From Stieleria maiorica (GTDB taxonomy: Bacteria > Planctomycetota > Planctomycetia > Pirellulales > Pirellulaceae), in assembly GCF_008035925.1 (NCBI RefSeq), contig NZ_CP036264.1, positions 6,419,641-6,483,640 of the forward strand: a DNA stretch of 64,000 nt, written 5' to 3'. The notes under the pieces are model-generated. The model was not told the origin of the DNA, did not search any database, and saw only the letters and a list, made by a program, of their open reading frames with translations. Position 1 is the first letter of the stretch, and each line of letters begins with the position of its first letter. Shown here piece by piece: positions 7,743 to 16,805 of the stretch. A program made the position numbers and the translations under genes.

Positions 7743-9406
7743 GTATTGCGAATTTCCCAGAGGCAGCAGTGCCGCAAAGCCGAGTCGATGGCGGCAGAGA
7801 GAAGGTACGACTGGCCATCGTCGGATGCGGTCCGCGCGGCCTGCAATGCCTTGAAGCGTTCAGCCGAGCCGTCGGGGAACGAAGGTTACACGCGATCGAC
7901 GTGACGGTGTTCGAGCCGGCCGGATCGCCCGGTGCCGGTCATATCTATGACCCGCAACAGCCACGTGAGCTGCTCATGAATTACGCGACGCAGCACATTG
8001 ATTTTTGGCAGCGTTATCGTCAATCTCCCATGGCCCAGTCCGAATCATTGATCGAATGGCTGGATCACCGTTATCCCGACTTGGCAACGACCGATCAGTA
8101 CATCCCGCGAGCGATTGTCGGAGAGTACCTTTCAGATTGTTTTCAAACGGTCTCTAAGCGATTTGCGCCTTCGTCGTTCCGTGTCGTTCGGAAACGCGTC
8201 CGGCGGGTGTGGCGGGACGGTCTCGGATGGCACATCGAATTTAATGGGGGCACGACGTCATTTGATTATGTCGTGCTTGCGACCGGGCATGAAGGTTTAC
8301 GACCTTCGTTAGACGGTGAATCCACGTTTAGCCATGGACGGCGGAAAGCCCGCCCGGTCTACCCCGCCAAGTCGCAACTTTCTACCGGTTGCGTTCGCGC
8401 CGGTGCCTCCGTTCTCATCCGCGGAATGGGCTTGACTGCGATCGACGCTGTGCTCTCGTTGACCGAAGGTCGCAGCGGGGAGTTTCAGGCGAACGATCCT
8501 TTGCCTCGCTACATCCACTGTTTCAATGAACCTCGACTGATCGACTTGCGTAGCCGATCGGGGCGGCCGATGTTGGCCAAACCGACTGCGAAAGTTGAGC
8601 CCATCGAAGACCGCTTCTGGGAACCGTTCCGCAGGCGTCTCGAGGATCTGCAAGCATGCCGTGGCAGAATTCGATTTCGCAGTGACCTTTTCACCGTCGT
8701 ATCGGATGCGGCCGCAGAGCTACTGAAGCGACACGGCGCAAATCCAGTTCGGGAACGAGACATCAGCAACTGGTATCGCGGTTGGGCTCGCTACCGGATG
8801 GATGCACAAACGGCCTACGATGCTATGTTGCAGTCCCACGGTGTCGCGACAGGACGGCTTCCAAAGGACATCCCCTTTGCTCTGGGGGAATCGTGGCGGA
8901 AACTCTATCCTCAAGTGGTCACGCTCGTCAGTTACGGCGGGCTGGCCGATGACCAGTATTCGTCGTTCCGATCGGTTGCATCGGAAATGGAGCGAATCGC
9001 CTTCGGCCCACCCGCGAAAAGTATCGGGAAACTTCTTGCATTGATCAGCCAGGGCGTGGTGACGTTGGGGCAAATCGCAGAACCGTTCCCGGATGGGAAA
9101 GATTACGATACGATTCTTAATGCAGTGATCGCCGGTCCCCACGACCCGAGTTTCGCCGGCCCTATCGCCGGGCTGCTGGACGATGGAGTCTTGCGTCGGC
9201 ACGGTCCCACCAACGCGATCGTAACCGACCACGAAGGATTTGTTCCTGGCACCGAGTGCACCCTCGCCATCTTCGGACGCGCGACTGAAGGATGGGTGGT
9301 CGGTAACGATACGTTATCACGAGCGTTGCACGACCAAATTGATCGCTGGGCGTCCCGTATGGCCGTCATCACCGAGTCGGTGGGCGGTGCACGCTATGGA
9401 TTTTGA
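7739..9406 (+). CDS. FAD/NAD(P)-binding protein of the SbnA-Y4yA operon
   Basis: 555 residues, GTG start overlapping the preceding stop (GTGA). GCGPRG at 29-34 is the N-terminal FAD-binding glycine motif, followed by a conserved VFEPAGSPGAGHIYD region and a second dinucleotide site near VLIRGMGLTAID. It resembles the FAD-NAD(P)-binding family (PF13454) that is often fused or adjacent to siderophore and amino-acid genes. The substrate is unknown. By position it could supply the oxidative step between an SbnA-type product and the downstream decarboxylase, the role SbnB fills in staphylococci, but that is inference. Confidence 0.78.
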   Translation: MSIANFPEAAVPQSRVDGGREKVRLAIVGCGPRGLQCLEAFSRAVGERRLHAIDVTVFEPAGSPGAGHIYDPQQPRELLMNYATQHIDFWQRYRQSPMAQSESLIEWLDHRYPDLATTDQYIPRAIVGEYLSDCFQTVSKRFAPSSFRVVRKRVRRVWRDGLGWHIEFNGGTTSFDYVVLATGHEGLRPSLDGESTFSHGRRKARPVYPAKSQLSTGCVRAGASVLIRGMGLTAIDAVLSLTEGRSGEFQANDPLPRYIHCFNEPRLIDLRSRSGRPMLAKPTAKVEPIEDRFWEPFRRRLEDLQACRGRIRFRSDLFTVVSDAAAELLKRHGANPVRERDISNWYRGWARYRMDAQTAYDAMLQSHGVATGRLPKDIPFALGESWRKLYPQVVTLVSYGGLADDQYSSFRSVASEMERIAFGPPAKSIGKLLALISQGVVTLGQIAEPFPDGKDYDTILNAVIAGPHDPSFAGPIAGLLDDGVLRRHGPTNAIVTDHEGFVPGTECTLAIFGRATEGWVVGNDTLSRALHDQIDRWASRMAVITESVGGARYGF

Positions 9407-10865
9407 GATGGATCGGATGATGTCGCCCACATGTCGAGAACCAATGGTCCGCCAGCATTGCCATGGGCAGGTGCCGCTTGATGCTCGAATCGAACCTTGG
9501 ATGCTCGAGTGCATGGACGACATGCGGTTGTTCGATCGGATCGCCGAATTCGGATCTCCCTTGAACGTGATTCACACCGGTTCGATGGAGCAAAATGTTG
9601 CTGCTTTACGACAGGTGGCATCCGATCGAAAGATCGACTTCAAAATCTTTTTCGCCCGCAAGTCCAATAAGTGTCTGTCCTTCGTGGACCAAGCCAAACG
9701 CTCCGGAATCGGCATCGACACGGCCAGCGAGAACGAGGTTCAGCAGTGTCTGTCGCGCGGGATTGATCCCGATCAACTGATTTGTACGGCAGCGGTCAAA
9801 AGCGAAGCGCTGCTGCAACTGTGTCTCGAACGTCAGATTTGTATCGTCGTCGACAATTCGGATGAACTGAATCGCATCGTCTCGATCGCGAAACGAACCG
9901 AGCATACGGCTCCTGTCGCACTGCGTCTGGGCGGATTTCATCATCAAGGACAAAAGTTGCCCACCCGATTCGGATTTGACGTCGAGAGAGATCGCGAGTT
10001 GTCCGCGCATTTAGGCGATTTGCCGATCTCTGTTTTGGGAGTCCATTTTCATCTGGGCGGTTATGACGCGGGCCATCGTGTGGCTGCGTTAATCGAATCT
10101 CTCGACTGGATCAACCGTCTCCGCCGCGAAGGGCACTCTCCGGCCTTTGTCGATATGGGAGGCGGATTCCCGATGTCCTACTTGCAGTCGGAAACGCAAT
10201 GGAAAAAGTTTTGGGACGCTCATCAAAGCGCACTGTTGGGGCAACGTCGTGAAGTGACGTACCGAAATCATGGGTTGGGGCTGACCGTTCATCAAGGAGA
10301 GATCATCGGCAAGCCGAACTCGTATCCATATTATCAATCACCAACGAAAGGCGACTGGTTGCGGAGCATCCTGGACTTTCCCGTCGCGGGCGTTTCGATC
10401 GCCAAACGGATCGCATCGTCGAATGTCCAGTTGCGTTGTGAGCCCGGCCGCAGCCTGATGGACGGTTGCGGTATGACGGTGGCTGGTGTTGAGTTCCGCA
10501 AACAGAATGCGGAAGGACACTGGTTGATCGGGCTATCGATGAATCGCACCCAATGCCGGACTTCGAGCGACGATTTCCTTGTCGATCCGATTTTGCTGCC
10601 GTGTGGTCGTCACGATCGTCAGATGAAATCTGGATTCTTGGTCGGCGCGTACTGCACCGAATCCGAACTGCTTTCACTCCGGCACTTGGTTTTTCCTCAC
10701 GGAGTCCGCTGCGGCGATCTCGTCGTCTTTCCTAATACTGCAGGCTATCTGATGCACTTTTTGGAAAGTCGATCTCATCAGTTCCCGCTGGCAAAAAACT
10801 ATGTCTGGCAGAGTGACTCGCTCGACCCGATTGATCACCAACGGATTTGCGCGAGCACGGTTTGA
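9396..10865 (+). CDS. Y4yA-type PLP-dependent decarboxylase (ornithine/diaminopimelate decarboxylase fold)
   Basis: 489 residues, fold type III (alanine-racemase-like barrel plus beta domain). Lys89 in FFARKSNK is the expected PLP lysine. GIDTASENEV, HFHLGG, VDMGGGFP and RCEPGRSLMD follow the usual barrel order, and Cys420 in YCTESE takes the place of the CESxD catalytic cysteine. It most resembles Y4yA-family enzymes known beside SbnA-like genes on rhizobial plasmids. It probably decarboxylates a basic or diamino acid. ATG 9396 overlaps the upstream gene by 11 bp; ATG 9408 is an alternative. It closes the three-gene operon. Confidence 0.82.
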   Translation: MDFEMDRMMSPTCREPMVRQHCHGQVPLDARIEPWMLECMDDMRLFDRIAEFGSPLNVIHTGSMEQNVAALRQVASDRKIDFKIFFARKSNKCLSFVDQAKRSGIGIDTASENEVQQCLSRGIDPDQLICTAAVKSEALLQLCLERQICIVVDNSDELNRIVSIAKRTEHTAPVALRLGGFHHQGQKLPTRFGFDVERDRELSAHLGDLPISVLGVHFHLGGYDAGHRVAALIESLDWINRLRREGHSPAFVDMGGGFPMSYLQSETQWKKFWDAHQSALLGQRREVTYRNHGLGLTVHQGEIIGKPNSYPYYQSPTKGDWLRSILDFPVAGVSIAKRIASSNVQLRCEPGRSLMDGCGMTVAGVEFRKQNAEGHWLIGLSMNRTQCRTSSDDFLVDPILLPCGRHDRQMKSGFLVGAYCTESELLSLRHLVFPHGVRCGDLVVFPNTAGYLMHFLESRSHQFPLAKNYVWQSDSLDPIDHQRICASTV

Positions 10866-11080
10866 GATTCGCTTGGCGGTCGGGCGGTTGGCAAATGCGA
10901 CCGCCATGAAAGCACCTCAGATTCTGGCGTCTTAGCGCCGCGTGCGAAACAGATGGGCGCTTTGGGACTTTTGTGCTAGTCACCGGGTCGATCGTCAAGG
11001 TTTTCCGTTTCCTACGGGCCTAGACTGCGACGCAGCGAACGAAGCGTTGCGATTGATTCGGCCCTAAAGGATGAAGTGTG

Positions 11081-12040
11081 ATGGCGGACGACACGATTCC
11101 AAAGACCAGCCAGACCCATTCAACAACCGACCAGGCCCAAACCCGAAACGCCTTCAGTTATCTGCCGGTGTCGGATGCGGCCATCGGTCTCGGTTTCTAT
11201 TTGACCGGGGCAGGGATGGACGAGGTGGCGCCGAACGCGCCCTATCCGCAGCAGCACCATCCCGAACTCTACGATTTTAAATGGGATCAAGGGCGTGTCT
11301 TGCCGGAGTTCCAATTCGTCTACGTGCATCAAGGTCGCGGAGAATTCGAATCGGACGAACATGGGCACATCGAAGTCAACGCAGGAACCATGATCCTGTT
11401 GTTCCCGGGTGTATGGCACCGGTATCGACCGATGAAAGAAACAGGTTGGACGGAGTATTGGATTTCGATCGGAGGGGAGATGCTGTTTAGCTTGCAAAAT
11501 CGAGGCTTCCTGGATCCCGCTCGACCCATCTTGCGTTTGAGCCATTCCGAGAAAGTCGTCGATCAGTACAAAAAGATCATCGACTTTGTCACCAGGCATC
11601 CCGACCAACAGCCTGCTTCGCTGTGTGCAAAGGCGTTGACGATCACTGCCGAGGTGCTGGACGAAACGGAGCACTTTGGCATGACGCCGGAGACGTTGGC
11701 TGATGAAGTTGATCCGGTCACTCGCAAGGCATTGCTGACGATTTGGAACCACAGTCACCGTAAGTTGTCCGTCGCGATGATCGCCAAGCAAATCGGTGTC
11801 ACCACCCGGACGCTGGAACGGCACTTCCGCACGACAACGGGCCAATCCGTGCTCGAGCACATCACCGGATGCCGTCTCGACCGTGCGCGCAGAATGCTCC
11901 GCGAAACGACGTTGCCGATCAAGTACATCGCGTACGCGGCGGGATTTAGCTCGCTGAGCCACATGTGCAGGGTCTTTCAACGCATCGAGTCGAGGACCCC
12001 GAGCGACTACCGAGCAGAAAACCATGGCCGGGCCGAATAA
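11081..12040 (+). CDS. AraC family transcriptional regulator
   Basis: 319 residues. An N-terminal cupin-type sensing domain (about 20-160, with a GRGEFES strand and VWHRYRP) is followed by two helix-turn-helix motifs: SVAMIAKQIGVTTRTLERHFRTTTGQ and the classical second helix region IKYIAYAAGFSSLSHMCRVFQR. AAAGGA lies shortly upstream; GTG 11078 is an equally possible start. Cupin-AraC proteins usually sense sugars or other small metabolites. It follows the PLP/FAD operon by about 215 bp on the same strand, so whether it controls that operon is not shown. Confidence 0.86.
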   Translation: MADDTIPKTSQTHSTTDQAQTRNAFSYLPVSDAAIGLGFYLTGAGMDEVAPNAPYPQQHHPELYDFKWDQGRVLPEFQFVYVHQGRGEFESDEHGHIEVNAGTMILLFPGVWHRYRPMKETGWTEYWISIGGEMLFSLQNRGFLDPARPILRLSHSEKVVDQYKKIIDFVTRHPDQQPASLCAKALTITAEVLDETEHFGMTPETLADEVDPVTRKALLTIWNHSHRKLSVAMIAKQIGVTTRTLERHFRTTTGQSVLEHITGCRLDRARRMLRETTLPIKYIAYAAGFSSLSHMCRVFQRIESRTPSDYRAENHGRAE

Positions 12041-12261
12041 GTCGATGTCCTTTCGAGGTCGTCGCGGAATGTCCCACGGCGGGACGACTCCGAAAGGGGC
12101 ATCACACCCGGAGGAGCGAAGGGGCCGCAAAACGTGTCGCAAAACGGCAAGTCTTTGGAGGCTGGATTTGGCGTTACGGGGCGTAACATGGACCCAGTGC
12201 ACCGCCTATGTCGGCATGTGCCCTCTTCACTTTTCTTCTTTCTATTTCTCAGGAGTCATCC

Positions 12262-13503
12262 ATGAGACGTCATCGCACCGGATTCACGCTGGTCGAACTG
12301 CTGGTGGTCATCGCGATCATCGGCATTCTGGTCGGCCTCTTGCTGCCCGCGGTCCAGGCTGCTCGCGAGGCCGCTCGCCGAATGAGTTGCAGCAACAACT
12401 TCAAACAAATCGGCCTGGCAATTCACAACTACCATTCGGCGTACAAACAATTGCCGCTGCAGGGATGTGGGACGTATCGCCTGGGCGGCCACGACATGTG
12501 GGATCGGGCCAACGACACGACGTCGATCAATCACCGAGGCTCGTTCTTGATCGGCATTTTGCCCTTCGTGGAACAACAGGCCATCTGGCAACAAATCAGC
12601 AATCCGCTCGCGAGCAACGCCGACGGATCGCCTCGCAATCCGCCATGGCAAGCGATGGGGCCCGGGGTAGCCAGGATCGACTACGGACCTTGGGGAACGG
12701 AGATTCCGACGTTGAGATGCCCGAGCGATCCGGGCGTCGGGTTGCCCGCTCTCGGTCGCACGAACTATGCCGCTTGCATGGGCGATTCTGCAGTCTTCAC
12801 GCGGGATCCCTGGTTGCACGTCGATGAAGTTGCCAGCGGTGCCACGTTGCCGTATTCAGTCAATGACACCGGACAGGCGATCCGTTCAAACAAGTGTCAT
12901 CGCGGTGCGTTTGTCCTTTGCAAGGACATGAAGTTCCGCGACATCCTGGATGGACTGTCCAACACGATCCTGTGTGGAGAAATCGCGACCGATCTGGCCG
13001 ATGGTGATGCCCGCACGACCCTTCCCCGCTCGGACACCTACTCCGATCGCCCCGGTCATGGCCGAGGGGAGTGCCGACGGAATCCGTCCTGGGGCGACCA
13101 ATTTCTCGATCCCGACCGCCCGCGGTTCTGGATCGCTGCCGCCACTTCGTCGGCCAATGCCACGCAAGCTCGCGGTTTCCGTTGGCATGATTGCTATCCC
13201 TTGTACACCCAGTTTCATACGGTGCGTCCGCCCAACAAGGCGATGTGCTCCGGTGGCCGCGATCACAACGATTCCACCTTGGCCGCATCGAGCCGTCACC
13301 AAGGCGGAGCCCACGTTTTGATGGGCGATGGGGCCGTGATCTTTATTACGGATTCGATCGAGGCGGGCGATCCGAATGCACCCCAGATCGCTTACCACAA
13401 CAGCCCACCGACCGTCGCTGGTGCGGAAAGCCCTTATGGACTGTGGGGGGCCTTGGGAAGCCGCGCCTTCAATGAAGTCATTGAAGAGCAATTGAACCAA
13501 TAA
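12262..13503 (+). CDS. DUF1559 type IV pilin-like/pseudopilin protein
   Basis: 413 residues. The prepilin signature [17 protein letters not shown] stands at the N-terminus after a short basic leader, to be cut between Gly and Phe, and is followed by the DUF1559 beginning [20 protein letters not shown]. Near the C-terminus [12 protein letters not shown] gives the H-X9-DG motif that defines the family. These proteins occur in large numbers in planctomycete genomes, and their function (surface filament or secretion adaptor) is unknown. AGGAG lies 7 bp before ATG 12262. A short lipoprotein gene follows. Confidence 0.92.
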   Translation: MRRHRTGFTLVELLVVIAIIGILVGLLLPAVQAAREAARRMSCSNNFKQIGLAIHNYHSAYKQLPLQGCGTYRLGGHDMWDRANDTTSINHRGSFLIGILPFVEQQAIWQQISNPLASNADGSPRNPPWQAMGPGVARIDYGPWGTEIPTLRCPSDPGVGLPALGRTNYAACMGDSAVFTRDPWLHVDEVASGATLPYSVNDTGQAIRSNKCHRGAFVLCKDMKFRDILDGLSNTILCGEIATDLADGDARTTLPRSDTYSDRPGHGRGECRRNPSWGDQFLDPDRPRFWIAAATSSANATQARGFRWHDCYPLYTQFHTVRPPNKAMCSGGRDHNDSTLAASSRHQGGAHVLMGDGAVIFITDSIEAGDPNAPQIAYHNSPPTVAGAESPYGLWGALGSRAFNEVIEEQLNQ

Positions 13504-13604
13504 GGCAGCCCAGTCGACCCAGATTCATGACGCTCGGCCTCGGCATTTGCCTTTGGTCATTCCGGGGCCGGCGTCGAACAACCTCTCATCGAACAAGGAT
13601 CTCA

Positions 13605-13793
13605 ATGAATCGTTTCATACGCCCCACCATGGTTGTCGTGCTATTATGCTGCCTGATCACGGGTTGCTCTGATGGGCCCCAGAACATTACGCAGAACGCA
13701 AGCCAAGAAGAGATCGACAACTACAACGCGCTGATCGAACAAGCCGAAAAGGAAATGCAAGGAGACGGCGAGGTCGAAGACCTGGAAGAATAA
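13605..13793 (+). CDS. Small lipoprotein downstream of DUF1559 gene
   Basis: 62 residues. The N-terminal signal ends in the lipobox LITGC, so Cys22 should be lipidated. The mature part is about 40 polar, acidic residues (Glu/Asp/Gln-rich) ending DGEVEDLEE. Short acidic lipoproteins after DUF1559 genes are a common planctomycete arrangement. AAGGAT precedes the ATG. Function unknown; probably envelope-bound and co-transcribed with the DUF1559 gene. Confidence 0.75.
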   Translation: MNRFIRPTMVVVLLCCLITGCSDGPQNITQNASQEEIDNYNALIEQAEKEMQGDGEVEDLEE

Positions 13794-13923
13794 TCGTCGC
13801 TACACGCGGCATCGAACCACCTCAAGCGTCTTGCGGCAATCGTTGCAGGACGCTTGTGGTGTTCCTTCGCCCGACGGCAAAACCGATTGCGACAGACAAA
13901 GACCGACACAAAGATTGAATCTT

Positions 13924-16404
13924 ATGGCCACACTCAACTCATTACGATCGCTTTTCCTGATTGTTGCACTGCTGGCGATCGGATCTGCCTGCGCGGAACC
14001 ACCGGTGTTCGACTTGATTTCGAAGCCGGTTCATGATCCCGATTGGGAAGTCGGTTTTGCAGCGATGCGCGATCGCGGTTACACGCCGCTGTTCAATGGC
14101 AAGGATCTGACGGGATGGTGGAATCCCTATCCGCACGGAAAAGCGGAAGCCGTCGATGGTGAGATCCATTTGACCGGTGACAAGAAGTTTTTCCTGGTCA
14201 CAGATAAGCCGTACACGGATTTCCGATTGAGTGTCGAGATTCATCTGCCCGACGGCCCTGCGAATTCGGGCGTGATGTTCCGCTGCCATGTCGACGAAGA
14301 TGCCACCAAGAAAGTCTATGGCTACCAAGCCGAGTGTGATGGATCGGATCGACGTTGGTCCGGTGGCCTTTACGACGAAGCCCGTCGCCGCTGGATCTGG
14401 CCGAGCATCAAAGGGCGTTCCACGGAACAGTTCCTTGAACACGCCGAAGAATCCCAGCAGTTCTTTTCACAACCACGGGTTCGCGATGCGCTTAATCGCA
14501 ACGGCTGGAACCGGTACGAGGTGACCTGCGTGAAGGATTTGATTCGGATTGAGGTCAATGGGGTGGAAACCGTTCGCTTTCGCGATGCGACCGATGCATC
14601 GGGCTACATCGGGATTCAGCATCACGGTGAAAAAGGCCAAACGTATCGCTTCCGTAATCTGTTCCTTAAAGAGCTGCCGGTGGTTCCTGGCGAGCGACAT
14701 GCAGAATTGACCGACCAGTCGCCGGTCACCATCAAACGGATCAACGACAAAGTCACGCAATTGGATTTCGGCAAAGTCGCATTCGGAAACATCGTCATGC
14801 CGGTGCCCGAGGGGCGAGGCATGGCGAAGGTGCATTTCGGAGAAAAACTGAAGGAGGGCCGCATCGACCAAGATCCGCCGGGAACGGTTCGCTATGGAGT
14901 GACCCCCGTTCGCCTCGGCCAGCAGCGTGGAAATTGGATCGTGCCGGCCGTGGTTGACCCGCGAAACGTCGAGCAGGCGGGGCTGATCTACGCGAATCCT
15001 CCAGCGGTTTTGACGCCAGAGGCCTGGCGATCGGTGATGCCGTTTCGTTGGATCGAGATCGAAGGCGTGGATCCAGAATTCCCGTTTGAACTCATTCGTC
15101 GCCGGGCTGCGTTTTCGGCGACTTGGAACGACGACGCCAGCGCCTTTGAATGTTCTGACGAAACGCTGAACCGGATTTGGGATCTCTGTAAATACAGCAT
15201 CAAAGCCACAACGTTTGCAGGCGTCTATGTGGACGGCGATCGGGAACGAATCCCGTACGAGGCGGACGCCTATCTGAATCAGATCAGCCACTACACGACC
15301 GATGATGATGTCACGATGGCGGCACGAACGTTTGATTGGTTGATGGAGAACGGGACTTGGCCGAGTGAATGGGCGCCGCACATGGTATTCATGGCCTATG
15401 CCGAATGGATGTACTCGGGCGACACCGAGTGGCTGAAGCAGCGTTACGAATCACTGAAGGCAAAAACGCTGCTGCATCGAAGCGGCGCGGACGGATTGGT
15501 TCGCAGCGGCGAGTCGGATCAAAATCGACACGACATCGTTGATTGGCCGAAAAACGAACGCGACGGATTTGTGTTTACCGAAATCAATACGGTCGTCAAT
15601 GCGTTTCACATCGAAGCCCTGGAGCAAATGGCCGAAATGGCTCACGCGATCGGAAAGGACGCCGATGCCAGGGCATTCGAGGCCCGTGCTGCGGGTGCAA
15701 AAACATCTTTCCACAAGACGCTCTTTGACGAAGATGCCGGGGTCTACCGTGACGGTGTCGGCACCGATCATCACAGCATCCATGCAAATTTCTTCCCGTT
15801 GGCGTTCGGCCTGATCCCCAACGAAAACGTCGCCGGTGTGGTCGACTGGTTGGCTCAGGCGGACATGCGCTGCAGCCCCTACGCAGCCCAATACTTCATG
15901 GACGCGCTGTTTAGTCACAACCGAGCTCGAAAGGCTCTCGACCTGATCCTCGCCGACGGAGACCGCAGTTGGAAACACATGCTCGACAGCGGCACGACGA
16001 TCAGCTGGGAAGCCTGGGATTTGAAGTACAAACCGAATCAGGATTGGAATCATGCCTGGGGTGCCGCGCCGGCGAATCTGCTGCCACGGCATGTCTTGGG
16101 GGCCCAGCCCGGCACCCCCGGTTGGAACACGGCCACGATTCGCCCCTGTCCCGGTGATCTGTCCTTCGCCCGCGGCAAAGTCCCCACCTCGCGCGGTCCG
16201 ATTCAGATCGAGTGGACCAACGAGGAATCGTTCGATCTGTCGCTGTCGTTGCCCCCGGGAATGACAGCGGTGGTGGATCTGCCCGCGACCAAAAATTCCG
16301 TCGGTGTGTTTGCCGGCGACACGCCTGTTCCCGCAACTAAACGCGGCGACCGCTGGGTGGTTGACGACGTGGTCAGCGGATCGGTCCGTTTCGAGGTGAA
16401 GTAG
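13924..16404 (+). CDS. Fusion of DUF1080 (3-keto-disaccharide hydrolase-like) and GH78 alpha-L-rhamnosidase domains
   Basis: 826 residues with a signal peptide (cleavage near CAEP). Residues about 45-255 are a DUF1080 jelly-roll: YTPLFNGKDLTGWW opens it and GYIGIQHHGEKGQTYRFRNLFLKEL closes it. The remainder is an alpha-rhamnosidase six-hairpin protein, with WNDDASAFECSDETLNRIWDLC, YVDGDRERIPYEADAY, the PSEWAPHMVF region and the terminal beta-sandwich beginning ATIRPCPGDLSFARG. The acidic residues of DGDRERIPYEAD are in the usual catalytic loop. It probably releases alpha-L-rhamnose from a sulfated or pectin-like glycan outside the cell. Two-domain fusions of this sort are unusual. Confidence 0.82.
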   Translation: MATLNSLRSLFLIVALLAIGSACAEPPVFDLISKPVHDPDWEVGFAAMRDRGYTPLFNGKDLTGWWNPYPHGKAEAVDGEIHLTGDKKFFLVTDKPYTDFRLSVEIHLPDGPANSGVMFRCHVDEDATKKVYGYQAECDGSDRRWSGGLYDEARRRWIWPSIKGRSTEQFLEHAEESQQFFSQPRVRDALNRNGWNRYEVTCVKDLIRIEVNGVETVRFRDATDASGYIGIQHHGEKGQTYRFRNLFLKELPVVPGERHAELTDQSPVTIKRINDKVTQLDFGKVAFGNIVMPVPEGRGMAKVHFGEKLKEGRIDQDPPGTVRYGVTPVRLGQQRGNWIVPAVVDPRNVEQAGLIYANPPAVLTPEAWRSVMPFRWIEIEGVDPEFPFELIRRRAAFSATWNDDASAFECSDETLNRIWDLCKYSIKATTFAGVYVDGDRERIPYEADAYLNQISHYTTDDDVTMAARTFDWLMENGTWPSEWAPHMVFMAYAEWMYSGDTEWLKQRYESLKAKTLLHRSGADGLVRSGESDQNRHDIVDWPKNERDGFVFTEINTVVNAFHIEALEQMAEMAHAIGKDADARAFEARAAGAKTSFHKTLFDEDAGVYRDGVGTDHHSIHANFFPLAFGLIPNENVAGVVDWLAQADMRCSPYAAQYFMDALFSHNRARKALDLILADGDRSWKHMLDSGTTISWEAWDLKYKPNQDWNHAWGAAPANLLPRHVLGAQPGTPGWNTATIRPCPGDLSFARGKVPTSRGPIQIEWTNEESFDLSLSLPPGMTAVVDLPATKNSVGVFAGDTPVPATKRGDRWVVDDVVSGSVRFEVK

Positions 16405-16479
16405 CGGCGAGGCACGGCGCGTTTTTTCGCGCCGGCTCCACGACGATTACCTGACCCCACTCGCATTTTGCTCACGCTG

Positions 16480-16789
16480 CTCTCGCGGTGGATATTCCAT
16501 CGGCGACGGTGGAATTGGCGTCGCACGCGATGCCTTCATGCACTGGGATCATGATGGTGCGCCGTTGCGACGGGCTGGGGGACATTGGCATGGCGGTTGC
16601 ATCCGCAGCGGCGACTTGGACACTACCGATCGTAGACGTCCCGACCTCGCCAAGTGGGCCTCTTCAACACAGTATGTGACCGCGACCGCTCCACCCTTTT
16701 TGATCTTTAACGGGGACCAAAAGTTTGACGATGCTGTCTACAACGATCACGTGATGAGTTTCATCGACGAAGTTTTTCCCACGAAGTAA
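16480..16789 (+). pseudogene. Remnant of a BD-FAE-type alpha/beta hydrolase
   Basis: The only readable stretch is the last 45 or so residues (about 16645-16786): DLAKWASS, then YVTATAPPFLIFNGD, which matches the YVT.DDPPFLI.HGD strand of carbohydrate esterases of the BD-FAE group, ending at TAA 16787. Upstream, a GGH fragment resembling the nucleophile elbow (SAGGH) survives, but the frame is not continuous, and most of a normal 280-residue enzyme is absent. I read this as a decayed gene left between the rhamnosidase and the permease. It could also be chance similarity. Confidence 0.4.
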
Positions 16790-16805
16790 TCCTCAAGAAT
16801 CGCCA

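Noticed and set aside
6714..10865. Complete staphyloferrin-type siderophore cluster
   Set aside because: No NIS synthetase, SbnB homologue or exporter occurs within the window, so only the precursor-like genes are supported.
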